NCBI GenBank assembly: GCA_964580055.1
Contig: CAZOJI010000010.1
Location: forward strand, 1 to 64,000
DNA length: 64,000 nt
Source of the DNA: JBDGYW01 sp964580055
Lineage (GTDB): Bacteria > Gemmatimonadota > Gemmatimonadetes > Gemmatimonadales > GWC2-71-9
Reading direction: 5' to 3'
Position numbers and translations under genes: made by a program. Under the pieces are notes generated by a model. The model was not told the DNA's origin and made no database searches. It saw only the letters and a list, made by a program, of their open reading frames with translations. The first letter of the stretch is position 1. Every line of letters begins with the position of its first letter. Below, one piece after another: positions 35,497-43,574 of this stretch.

Positions 35497-36843
35497 ATGG
35501 GCAAGAAGACAACTGACGTCATTGTGGTTGGTGTTGCACTGTTTGCGATGTTCTTCGGCGCAGGCAATCTCATCTTTCCGCCCTACATGGGACTACTTGC
35601 TGGGACAACCTGGCATTTCGCGTTGATGGGATTCCTGATCACCGGCATCGGAATGCCGTTGCTCGGTATTATGGCCGCAGCCAGGGCCGGAGGAACCGTG
35701 GAGCATCTCGGCAGTAGAGTGAATCCAGTCTTCGGAAGGATCATGGGCATCGTGGTAATTCTGGCTATCGGGCCGCTCCTCGCTATTCCGAGGACATGCG
35801 CCACGGCGTACGAGATGGGTATCCGTCCTGCATTCGAGAATTTCCACCCGGGTTTTTTCTCGATCATTTTCTTTGTGATTACTCTGTTCTTCGCGCTCAA
35901 CAGGTCCACGGTGGTGGATAAGATTGGGAAATATCTCACTCCGTTTCTCTTCATCACGCTTGCCTGGATCATCATCAAAGGAGTAGTGACACCAGTAGGC
36001 TCGGTCGTCGATGTAGGCTTTGATAGAGCCTTTGGCAGCGGCTTCAGAGAGGGTTACCAGACGATGGACACTCTTGCGTCGATCGTGTTCGCGCAGATCG
36101 TGATTGCCGCGCTTGTGTTCAAGGGGTACTCCCATGTCGGCGACCAGGTGAAGATGACTTCGTTGGCGGGCCTGATAGCGGCCACTGGCTTGGGACTGGT
36201 GTACGGAGGGCTCATGTACCTCGGGGCCACCGCGGGAACTGAGTACCCGCAGGATGTCGAGCGGACCAATCTGCTGATCGGAATCACCCAGATTCTGCTG
36301 GGCGGCGGAGGAAAGGTTGCTCTTGGGCTGGCTGTCAGCCTCGCATGTCTCACGACGTCCATCGGTCTCACGGCGACCGTAGGTGACTATTTCAACACTC
36401 TGTCCAAAGGCAAGTTGAATTACACCGCAATCTGTGTTGTTACGGTGCTATTCAGCGGTGTTTTCGCCACGGTCGGAGTGACGACCATTGTCAATGTGGC
36501 CGTCCCTCTTCTGGTTACTACTTATCCGGTTGCGATTTGCTTGATCTTGCTCACACTCATGGGTCGAATCGTTGCCAACAGGGCCATCTACGCGGGTGCC
36601 GTGATCGGAGCGTTGAGCACGAGCATCTTCGAGGCGCTCACTGCGGCGAACTTGCCCATCACGGCCGTAAACAACGCGATCTTACACATACCGCTTGCCG
36701 GTGAAGGATTTGCCTGGATCGTTCCGGCGGTTGTGGGAGCGGTCGTGGGTGGTGTGCTTTCCATGACCGGCATCGGTTCGCCGTTGCCGGCGGTTGTTGA
36801 GAGTGCGGCTAAGCCGGGCACAGTGCCCGAGGAGGGAGACTAG
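35497..36843 (+). CDS. brnQ: Branched-chain amino acid:cation symporter, BrnQ-like
   Basis: A 448-residue polytopic protein. 'LFAMFFGAGNLIFPPYMG' near the N-terminus is the clear LIVCS family signature, followed by about 12 membrane segments. Members import leucine, isoleucine and valine with Na+ or H+. It follows the M14 peptidase gene divergently, so released amino acids could be taken up here. It converges on the acyl-CoA dehydrogenase gene, whose family includes enzymes of branched-chain amino acid breakdown. Confidence 0.92.
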   Translation: MGKKTTDVIVVGVALFAMFFGAGNLIFPPYMGLLAGTTWHFALMGFLITGIGMPLLGIMAAARAGGTVEHLGSRVNPVFGRIMGIVVILAIGPLLAIPRTCATAYEMGIRPAFENFHPGFFSIIFFVITLFFALNRSTVVDKIGKYLTPFLFITLAWIIIKGVVTPVGSVVDVGFDRAFGSGFREGYQTMDTLASIVFAQIVIAALVFKGYSHVGDQVKMTSLAGLIAATGLGLVYGGLMYLGATAGTEYPQDVERTNLLIGITQILLGGGGKVALGLAVSLACLTTSIGLTATVGDYFNTLSKGKLNYTAICVVTVLFSGVFATVGVTTIVNVAVPLLVTTYPVAICLILLTLMGRIVANRAIYAGAVIGALSTSIFEALTAANLPITAVNNAILHIPLAGEGFAWIVPAVVGAVVGGVLSMTGIGSPLPAVVESAAKPGTVPEEGD

Positions 36844-36925
36844 GAAGACGGCCGGGGCCGCGCGTCCGTTGTGAGCAATCGCGTGGGCCCGGTGTTCAAC
36901 GGCTTCTCCAGTGGAGGGTGGTGTG

Positions 36926-38092
36926 TTATTTCCCCCCTCCCGCCGCCTCCCTGAGCAGGTTGCGGGCGATCACCAAACGCTGGATCTGATTGGTGCCCTC
37001 GTAGATCTGCGTGATCTTGGCGTCGCGCATGTATTTCTCGATCGGAAAGTCCTTACAGTAGCCGTAGCCGCCGAACAACTGGACCGCGTCGGTGGTCACC
37101 TTCATGGCGACGTCGGTAGCCATCAATTTGCACATGGCCGACGCCTTGGTGATTTGCTTGTGGCCAGAGTCGATCACGCGCGCCGCGTAGTACACCAACT
37201 GGCGGGCTGCCTCGATCTGCGTGGCCATGTCCGCAAACATCCACTGCACGCCCTGGAACGAGCTAACCGCCTGGCCGAACTGCTGGCGTTCGTGAGTGTA
37301 CTCGATAGCGAGTTCCATCGCGCCTTGAGCCAATCCGACCGCCTGAGCTGCGACACCGGGTCGTGCCCTGTCGAGAGTCGTCATGCAGTGCTTGAAGCCG
37401 TGTCCCTCACGACCGCCGAGCAGTTCGCTTGCCGGTACACGGCAGTCCTCCAGATGTATCTCGACCACAGGGCAGCAACGGATGCCCATTTTGTCCTCGT
37501 GTTTGCCAACGCGGTAGCCGGGCGTATCCTTGTCCACCAGGAATCCGGATATCCCGCGCGCGCCTCTATCGGGATTCGTCACCGCAAAAATGGTGTTCAA
37601 TGAAGCGACCGCTCCACCAGTGTTCCATTTCTTTTCGCCATTCAGCACGTAATCGTCGCCGTCACGTTCCCCGCGCGTCTTCATCGAAGCTGCATCCGAC
37701 CCGGCCTCCTTCTCGGAGAGACCGAACGCTATCAGTTTCTCTCCGGCAGCAATGGGTGGAAGGTGCCGCTCTTTCTGCTCGTCAGTCCCTCCGACGATGA
37801 TGGGAAAAGACCCGAGTGCGTTGACGGCGAAACTCACGCCCATGCCTCCGCACGCACGGGAAAACTCTTCCACGATCAGGCACAGATCCAGGACACCACC
37901 TCCCAGTCCTCCGTACTCTTCGGGAATCCATGCCCCGGAGAGACCAGCGTCCTTGATGGCCTCCTGTACTTCCCATGGGTATTCCTGCGCGATGTCGTAT
38001 TTCGCCGCAACGGGACGCATCACCGTTTCCGCTAGTTCCCGAGCACGGTTCCTGAGATCTACCTGTTGTTTCGTGAAGAGTTCTTCTATCAT
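36926..38092 (-). CDS. Acyl-CoA dehydrogenase
   Basis: A 388-residue flavoenzyme covering all three ACAD domains. Signatures are 'AFGLSEKEAGSDA' (FAD/substrate binding), 'YTHERQQFGQAVSSFQ', 'QLFGGYGYCKDFPIEKYMRD' region, and the catalytic Glu of 'IYEGTNQIQ' near residue 367, as in short/medium-chain and glutaryl-type members. It introduces a trans-2 double bond into an acyl-CoA and passes electrons to ETF. No beta-oxidation partner genes are adjacent, so chain length is not deducible. Confidence 0.93.
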   Translation of the reverse strand: MIEELFTKQQVDLRNRARELAETVMRPVAAKYDIAQEYPWEVQEAIKDAGLSGAWIPEEYGGLGGGVLDLCLIVEEFSRACGGMGVSFAVNALGSFPIIVGGTDEQKERHLPPIAAGEKLIAFGLSEKEAGSDAASMKTRGERDGDDYVLNGEKKWNTGGAVASLNTIFAVTNPDRGARGISGFLVDKDTPGYRVGKHEDKMGIRCCPVVEIHLEDCRVPASELLGGREGHGFKHCMTTLDRARPGVAAQAVGLAQGAMELAIEYTHERQQFGQAVSSFQGVQWMFADMATQIEAARQLVYYAARVIDSGHKQITKASAMCKLMATDVAMKVTTDAVQLFGGYGYCKDFPIEKYMRDAKITQIYEGTNQIQRLVIARNLLREAAGGGK

Positions 38093-38220
38093 GACGAGTC
38101 ACTTCCTTGTCGTGCCGGTTTCCATGTTTTTGCGGTCGGGAAGAATATTAACCGGTCTTCCGGCTGCATGCCGCTTCTGTCGCCGTAGCCTACTCCTGAG
38201 CCAATGGCTAGGTTCAGTCC

Positions 38221-38961
38221 GTGCTGACACTATTTGCGGTCCTGGTTGCCGGTGTTTTTGCCGGATTTCTGAACGTCATGGCTGGAGGCGGTTCGCTCAT
38301 CACTCTGCCTCTACTGATATTCCTGGGCCTGCCGGTCGCAGCTGCCAACGGAACCAACCGTGTCGCCATACTCGTGCAGAACGTCGCAGCTGTTGGAGGC
38401 TTTCAGCGCCAAGGATACGCCGATTTCCGCGCCGGGCTCGCCTATGGGGCGGCAACGATTCCGGGAGCAATTGCGGGAGCCTTCTTCGCCGTTCGAGTCA
38501 GTGAGGGATTGTTTCGCGCGATCCTGGCGGGTGTGCTCGCGGTTGCCGTAGTCGGATTGTTGGTGCCGCGGTCCAGCAGGCAGGTGTCTGCTCCAGTTGA
38601 GAGGAAATCCCGCGTGCTAGCATTCTTGGGATTTCTGGGTATCGGATTTTACGGCGGATTTATCCAGGCTGGCGTAGGCTTTCTGCTGATGCTGGTATTG
38701 CATAGCCTTCTTGGTCTGGACCTGGTTCGCACCAATATGCACAAGGTGTTGATCGTAATGATATTCAGCGTTCCGGCCCTAGCTATTTTTGTTGGAACCG
38801 GGAATGTGGCGTGGGCCACGGCAATCGCTTTGGCAGCCGGCAATGCAGCGGGTGGTATCGCGGCCACACGGGTTTCGGTCAAAGGCGGCGAACGGCCGAT
38901 CCGGATAGTCCTGGGTGTTGCGTTGCTCATGATGGCGGGGAGATTGGTGTGGGGGATGTGA
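38221..38961 (+). CDS. TSUP / TauE-SafE family permease
   Basis: A 246-residue protein with about seven to eight membrane segments. 'FLNVMAGGGSLITLPLL' and the matching second-half segment 'GFYGGFIQAGVGFLL' are the family's internally repeated motif. TSUP proteins export sulfite, sulfoacetate or related anions, or import sulfur compounds. The start is GTG 38221. Its stop lies about 38 bases before the chosen start of the four-haem cytochrome gene on the same strand, so transport may be linked to that redox locus. Confidence 0.85.
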   Translation: MLTLFAVLVAGVFAGFLNVMAGGGSLITLPLLIFLGLPVAAANGTNRVAILVQNVAAVGGFQRQGYADFRAGLAYGAATIPGAIAGAFFAVRVSEGLFRAILAGVLAVAVVGLLVPRSSRQVSAPVERKSRVLAFLGFLGIGFYGGFIQAGVGFLLMLVLHSLLGLDLVRTNMHKVLIVMIFSVPALAIFVGTGNVAWATAIALAAGNAAGGIAATRVSVKGGERPIRIVLGVALLMMAGRLVWGM

Positions 38962-38999
38962 GTTGGGACTTGGAAGCTGGAAGTTGTGTTCGTTTCGGG

Positions 39000-40361
39000 G
39001 TGCTGCTTGTGGCTAGATCTGCTTCAATGCTGGTGCTGTTCGTTCTGGTTCTAGGCAATCAATACATCTGCGTTGCCCAGGAGCCGCCCACGGCTGAGGA
39101 GCTACTCAACGACCTGGCGTGTGGGTCGTGTCATGAAGGCATCGACGTTGAGAGTGACATACTCGACAAAGCCGCTGATCTGAGTCAGGCAGGGCTCAGA
39201 TACAGCCCCGACTATGTTTTCAGCTACGTTCAGTACCCTGTGACAATCCGTGAGTATCTCGGCTACTCGCGGATGCCGATACTCCATCTCGATGAACGCG
39301 AGAGCCTGGCGTTGGCGCTCTATCTGCAGACGTTGTTGCCGCAGGGAGCCGAGCCTCCGGTCTATCCGCTCCAGGAGTCGTTTGCATCAGCCAGAAATGC
39401 CCATCCCGAAATCACTCCTCAAACCGGCGAAAGCGTCTTCGAGTCGCTCGGCTGTATCGTGTGCCATCAGCAGTCGTTTTCCGTCACTTGGGACACCAAG
39501 ATCGGACCGGACCTGAGCTTCGAAGCGGAGAGAATCACGCCGGAATGGCTGGACGATTTCTTGCCCGCTCCGACGCCGCTGCGACCGTTCGGATACTTCC
39601 CGGGGGCGGGTAGTCGACATCCCGATTACCAGCTCACCGAGGACGAAGTGGAGGTTCTACGTGAATACCTGCTGAGGCAACACGGCGATCTCGATACGGC
39701 GGCTGCGTACGTCGGACCCGATTTGTTCCTGCAGTTCTCGGCCAACAAAGCGGAGACTCTGTTGCGCGAAAAACAACCCTGCCTGGGTTGTCATCTTCTC
39801 GGCGACGACGGTGGACGCATAGGCCCCGATCTGTCGGCGCTCAATTCCCGCGTGCAGCCCGAATACGTGTCTCAGGTGATAACCGATCCGGTCGGCATAC
39901 TCGGTGAGACCATAATGCCCAAGGTGCTGATGCCGGACACAACCCTGAAGCTGTTCATGAATTATCTGGTTTGGCAGGAGATTCCACGAGCGGAATCGTC
40001 CTATCTCTCCCACATTGACAACCCGCCGCATTTCTTTCAGGAGCTGGATGAGCCTCGGAGTCTGTTCGTGAAGCACTGTGCCGCATGTCATGGCATCGAG
40101 GGCCAGGCTGACGGATACAACGTTCCATTTCTCCCCACCGTTCCCACGACTCACGCGGACTCTTCGTATATGTCGGACCGGCCGGACGACACGTTGTTCG
40201 ATGGGATCCACTCCGGAGGGTATATCCTGAACAAGAGCCACAGGATGCCTCCATGGGGAGAGACTCTCGATCGCGATCAGATCTGGGGTTTGGTCGGTTA
40301 CATCAGAGAACTCTGCAACTGTCAGGGGCCAGCCTGGTCTCGTGACGGCCGCAGAAGATAG
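39000..40361 (+). CDS. Periplasmic four-haem c-type cytochrome
   Basis: From GTG 39000 the protein has 453 residues with a signal peptide (about 1-27, 'ICVAQ'); an ATG at 39027 is the alternative start. Four CxxCH haem sites are spaced about 100 residues apart: CGSCH (41-45), CIVCH (152-156), CLGCH (261-265) and CAACH (360-364). This suggests four class I cytochrome domains in series ('KIGPDLS' and 'RIGPDLS' after the second and third haems match each other). Its stop codon directly abuts the stop of the minus-strand cupredoxin gene. Probably an electron carrier of the adjacent redox locus; its partner is not known. Confidence 0.85.
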   Translation: MLLVARSASMLVLFVLVLGNQYICVAQEPPTAEELLNDLACGSCHEGIDVESDILDKAADLSQAGLRYSPDYVFSYVQYPVTIREYLGYSRMPILHLDERESLALALYLQTLLPQGAEPPVYPLQESFASARNAHPEITPQTGESVFESLGCIVCHQQSFSVTWDTKIGPDLSFEAERITPEWLDDFLPAPTPLRPFGYFPGAGSRHPDYQLTEDEVEVLREYLLRQHGDLDTAAAYVGPDLFLQFSANKAETLLREKQPCLGCHLLGDDGGRIGPDLSALNSRVQPEYVSQVITDPVGILGETIMPKVLMPDTTLKLFMNYLVWQEIPRAESSYLSHIDNPPHFFQELDEPRSLFVKHCAACHGIEGQADGYNVPFLPTVPTTHADSSYMSDRPDDTLFDGIHSGGYILNKSHRMPPWGETLDRDQIWGLVGYIRELCNCQGPAWSRDGRRR

Positions 40362-40739
40362 TCACTTCACGATCAGCTTTCCTCTCTCCCACATGTGGTA
40401 GTCGCTGCACCAGACCGCACAGAGAAACAGGTATTCTCCGGTAGCCTCGGGAGTGAAGGTCACTTTCTCGGTCTCACCTGGTTTGAGAGGACCGGTATCG
40501 ATGTCGAGCGCCGGCACGTAGAAGCTGTGTGTAGCGACGTCGACGTTTCTTACCTCGATTGTCACTGGACGTCCGCGCTCGACCACAATCTCCCGAGGAG
40601 ACCAATTGCCTCGTTCCGGCGCTCGAGCCCGGAGCAGTATTCTGTCCGTGCCGTCAGCGTCTTTTGCGCACGCAGAGGCGGAGAGAGTCGCCGCAAGCCC
40701 GCACGAGATGAGTGTTCTGCGCAGTGTGATACCTCGCAA
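40362..40739 (-). CDS. CuA-like cupredoxin lipoprotein with Glu at the axial Met position
   Basis: A 125-residue protein starting at TTG 40739, five bases after the upstream stop, with GAGGG as ribosome binding site. A lipobox 'SASAC' puts the mature Cys at residue 24. The cupredoxin fold ends in a CuA-type loop: C107-A-V-W-C111-S-D-Y-H115-M-W-E118, and H71 ('THSFYV') is the other His ligand. In cytochrome oxidase subunit II and NosZ, a Met stands three residues after the loop His; here it is Glu, though M116 is close by. Binding of a binuclear copper centre and electron transfer are inferred. Last gene of a three-gene operon. Confidence 0.75.
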   Translation of the reverse strand: MRGITLRRTLISCGLAATLSASACAKDADGTDRILLRARAPERGNWSPREIVVERGRPVTIEVRNVDVATHSFYVPALDIDTGPLKPGETEKVTFTPEATGEYLFLCAVWCSDYHMWERGKLIVK

Positions 40740-40744
40740 AGTGC

Positions 40745-42637
40745 CTATCCCTCGAAGAGCCAGAGGAAAGAGATGCTCAATCCCACCAGAAACAAAAACA
40801 TCGGAATCCAGCCTCGTTTGGCGGCAGGGCCGGCGCCGAACAACCTCTCCGCAAACCGGTAACCGTATTCTACCGAAAAGGCCAGCCCAACGAACAGCAG
40901 CAGCATCTGAAGATATGGAATCGCGCCCGTCCAGAACGGGTGAAATCCCAGATCGGCTGTGCCAAACAGGTTCCAACCGAGCGACAACGGGTCCGATAGC
41001 ACAGTGGGCACGTAGCTGCCGTTGACGAATAGCAGAGCCACGCTGAATGCAGCCCAGCGCGCGATTCCAAGAGGTATGAGACAGTACGAAAACTCCACGA
41101 AGACCTCTTTCAATGGAACGTCTCTCACGCCACTGGCCAACTTGGAGAGCCAGGAAGCTCCCAGGAACAACGCGGGCACGAGCGCGAAAGCCATCAGGGT
41201 GTACGCAGCAACGAACAGCCAGTACCCCGGAAGAGTCTCTACCCGTACCATGTCCCGGAGCCAACCGTACGGCCCCTGCATGACCAGGAAGAACACCACC
41301 AGGATTCCTATCATTGTGAGACCCTTGAAGGCTTCGTCGGTGCTGCGCCGGTTGTACACTTCGTCCGTGCGCTTCCGTTCCGTCAAGAAGTCGGCTCCAA
41401 ACGGCCTCAGGTTGAATGCCATGTTGTCGTAAGGACAGGTCTTGAAACACTCCAGACACAAGCCACAATAGGTGTTCCTGTTCATGTCGTAGGGGTGCTC
41501 CAACCAGGGGCATCCATACCCGTTCTCATTGCCCAAGTAGCACGTCTTGGGTCTGTGAGCCTTACAGACATCGGGGTCTTTCGCTCTGACCTCTACTGCG
41601 GAGAAGTTGGAGTAGAGGCCCTGGAAACCGCTGACAGGGCATATGTAGAGGCAGAAAGTGCGTTTCTCAAAGACGAGGGCTACGGCAATTGCCGTGAGGA
41701 TCACCACTACTAGCAGCGCAAAGGTGGCTATCGGGATCACTGTGAAGAAGCCGAAAAACAACGTGGTAACGAAGAACACCAACGTCAGAGGCCAGAGGTT
41801 TCTGAATTTTTTGGGCCATTTCTTGTTCAAACCCCAGGACTTCTGTCGACCGACGCCAATTAGTTTGCCTCTTTGTATCCAGTCGCCGATCAACGGAAAC
41901 GGGCACATCATGCACCAGAACCTGCCCGCGATGGGTACGAAGATCGTCATCAAGAGAACCCACCACAGTACCCATGTGATCATGACTCCGAAGTTCAGGT
42001 TCCCGGGCGACAATCCTCCGATCAGCGCCGAGACCAGTATGACAACGAAGATTACGAGGTTGACGAGAATCAGACCGGTGGGAAACCAACGACTCTTGAA
42101 GAGCTCTCTCACGGGCCGATACTTCGTCAACTCGAGACGCCAATCCAGGGGAACGATGCCGAAGAGGGCATCTTTTGCTCCCTTGCGCTTTCTGGTGGCC
42201 ACGAGGAAGGAGCCGAGAGCGACCAACCCCACCAGGCCCAAGCCGGCGTAGAACCTGCGATTCGGCAGGACCCTGAGGTATCCGTATTCGTATGGGTGCA
42301 TCCAGCCACAAGTCACTGAGCAGCGGAACGAGAATCGTCCCGGTTTGTCGGCGACAAAACCTATTATCCTGGTTTCACCGGGATCCACCGAAGCCTCGAT
42401 ACCGTAGTCGAACAGATAGAAGCCGTGTGTGACGTCATCGCTGATCAACTTCAGCACAACGGTCTCGCCGCGTCTAACCGTTATCACGCCGGGATCATAC
42501 CCGAATCTCTTGACGTGAACTTCGACCGTTCTCTGGTTTCCAACGAGTTCCCCCGAGTAACGCTCGGTATCACTGCAAGCGGTGAGAACGCAGGCGACTG
42601 CAAGGACGGCGATTACGGGGGGAAACCTCTGCATCAT
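40745..42637 (-). CDS. CuA-like cupredoxin fused to NosR/NapH-like polyferredoxin membrane protein
   Basis: A 630-residue protein. A lipobox-like signal ('LTAC', Cys21) and a cupredoxin domain (about 35-125) come first, with H71, C106, C110 and H114 in a CuA-type loop; Glu117 replaces the axial Met. A polytopic membrane part follows. It carries C242/C245 'CMMCP', C329/C333 'CLYICP', Cys at 358, 366 and 376, and a 4Fe-4S motif C391-x2-C-x2-C-x3-C401-P. The Cys pattern and 'CP' motifs resemble NosR, NapH and RdxA/CcoG proteins that move electrons from quinol or ferredoxin. Three more membrane segments or so end the protein. The domain combination suggests a quinol-to-periplasm conduit; no close family name was recognised. 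Confidence 0.72.
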   Translation of the reverse strand: MMQRFPPVIAVLAVACVLTACSDTERYSGELVGNQRTVEVHVKRFGYDPGVITVRRGETVVLKLISDDVTHGFYLFDYGIEASVDPGETRIIGFVADKPGRFSFRCSVTCGWMHPYEYGYLRVLPNRRFYAGLGLVGLVALGSFLVATRKRKGAKDALFGIVPLDWRLELTKYRPVRELFKSRWFPTGLILVNLVIFVVILVSALIGGLSPGNLNFGVMITWVLWWVLLMTIFVPIAGRFWCMMCPFPLIGDWIQRGKLIGVGRQKSWGLNKKWPKKFRNLWPLTLVFFVTTLFFGFFTVIPIATFALLVVVILTAIAVALVFEKRTFCLYICPVSGFQGLYSNFSAVEVRAKDPDVCKAHRPKTCYLGNENGYGCPWLEHPYDMNRNTYCGLCLECFKTCPYDNMAFNLRPFGADFLTERKRTDEVYNRRSTDEAFKGLTMIGILVVFFLVMQGPYGWLRDMVRVETLPGYWLFVAAYTLMAFALVPALFLGASWLSKLASGVRDVPLKEVFVEFSYCLIPLGIARWAAFSVALLFVNGSYVPTVLSDPLSLGWNLFGTADLGFHPFWTGAIPYLQMLLLFVGLAFSVEYGYRFAERLFGAGPAAKRGWIPMFLFLVGLSISFLWLFEG

Positions 42638-42640
42638 CCG

Positions 42641-43396
42641 CTAGCTGTTCTCGAACACTAGATCCGTCACTATGGATATGGACTTGCGCGCGAGAGCCTC
42701 GATCTTCGAGCCGTCCCAAACTGCCAGTGAAACGATCAGATCCGATTCTGGCAGCAGGGGGAGCGCATCTTTCTGTTGGCTTTCCAAGGCGCGCTTCAAC
42801 ACGATGAACCAGCGCCCATCCCTATGGTCTCCTCTTCCGACCACGGTCTGTTCCTCCAGGGGAGTCTGCGTGCCCGGGCCGGTGGTCAAGAGCTCCAATA
42901 CAGCCATTGTGGCGTCACCGCCGTCGAGCTTTGACTCGGCGTCCAGGTCGGCCACCCAATGCCAGATGTTACCGGTCGCACCGTGCCCCATCATCTGGGC
43001 TGTCCCGGGTGAGGTCGAGGGCCCGAAAAAGATCGCGCAAGCATCCCGGTTCAGTGGTCCCTCGCGATCTTCCGTCTCGTCGTCGAACTCTATGAGAAAC
43101 GCGATCTCCCGATCGTTGTAGACACCCCGCACCCGGATATCGCGTTCCTCCGTTCCGTAAGGAACTCTCGCATTCTGCGGCCACAGATGAACTGTCATGG
43201 GCTGAATGCCGGCCCAGAACTCAGCGGAGTTGTCGAGCGGTATTTCCGTGTCGGTATACTCTATGGTGACCGGTGGTTCGTCCGTGACGCCAACGAGCTG
43301 ATCCCTTGTCAGAACTCTCATCAGCAGGAAAAAAACCACTCCGAACAGCAGCAGCGGAATCGAAAAGCCAAGGGCGACTTTGACGGAACCCTTCAT
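42641..43396 (-). CDS. Membrane-anchored ethylbenzene-dehydrogenase-type haem domain protein
   Basis: A 251-residue protein with one N-terminal anchor (about 7-27) and a periplasmic domain. That domain resembles the EB_dh family (gamma subunit of ethylbenzene dehydrogenase, selenate and dimethylsulfide dehydrogenases), which binds b-type haem: 'RVRGVYNDREIAFLIEFDDETED' region, 'DACAIFFGP', 'GNIWHWVADLD' and 'VVGRGDHRDGRWFIVLKRAL'. Met in 'AQMMGHG' and a Lys near the C-terminus could be axial ligands, as known for that family. Such domains normally accompany a molybdopterin enzyme; none is encoded nearby. First gene of the minus-strand operon, three bases before the fused cupredoxin gene. Confidence 0.75.
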   Translation of the reverse strand: MKGSVKVALGFSIPLLLFGVVFFLLMRVLTRDQLVGVTDEPPVTIEYTDTEIPLDNSAEFWAGIQPMTVHLWPQNARVPYGTEERDIRVRGVYNDREIAFLIEFDDETEDREGPLNRDACAIFFGPSTSPGTAQMMGHGATGNIWHWVADLDAESKLDGGDATMAVLELLTTGPGTQTPLEEQTVVGRGDHRDGRWFIVLKRALESQQKDALPLLPESDLIVSLAVWDGSKIEALARKSISIVTDLVFENS

Positions 43397-43481
43397 CCAG
43401 TATCCTCGGAACAGACTAGAGTGTTTTTGAGTCGACGCTCAACTGTACACTCTAGCCGGCGCAGCGGGAACCCTTCATCCA
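43385..43481. repeat. 15-bp direct repeat flanking an inverted repeat in a divergent promoter
   Basis: ggaacccttcatcca occurs at 43385-43399, covering the start codon of the minus-strand EB_dh-type gene, and again at 43467-43481. The second copy would read ATG-AAG-GGT-TCC on the minus strand but runs into a stop after a few codons. This may be a local duplication of the gene start or a pair of binding sites. Confidence 0.6.
43416..43455. promoter_or_regulatory. Nested inverted repeat between divergent redox genes
   Basis: ctagagtgt (43416-43424) and acactctag (43447-43455) are exact 9-bp complements. Inside them ttgag (43427-43431) and ctcaa (43438-43442) form a second stem around tcgacg. 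The structure lies between the EB_dh-type gene (minus) and the eight-haem cytochrome gene (plus). It could be an operator for coordinated control, or a hairpin in one leader. Confidence 0.45.
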
Positions 43482-43574
43482 CTCCTCCGCTGACCTCCAT
43501 ACCTATTATGTTCTCTAGAGCAGAGGGATTCTAACCGCATCGCCTGATGGCTTTATTGTCAGGATCAAGGATGG

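Noticed and set aside
40740..41513. In-frame upstream extension of the cupredoxin lipoprotein
   Set aside because: It overlaps the fused cupredoxin/Fe-S gene in another frame and lacks motifs; TTG 40739 with GAGGG and a lipobox explains the start.
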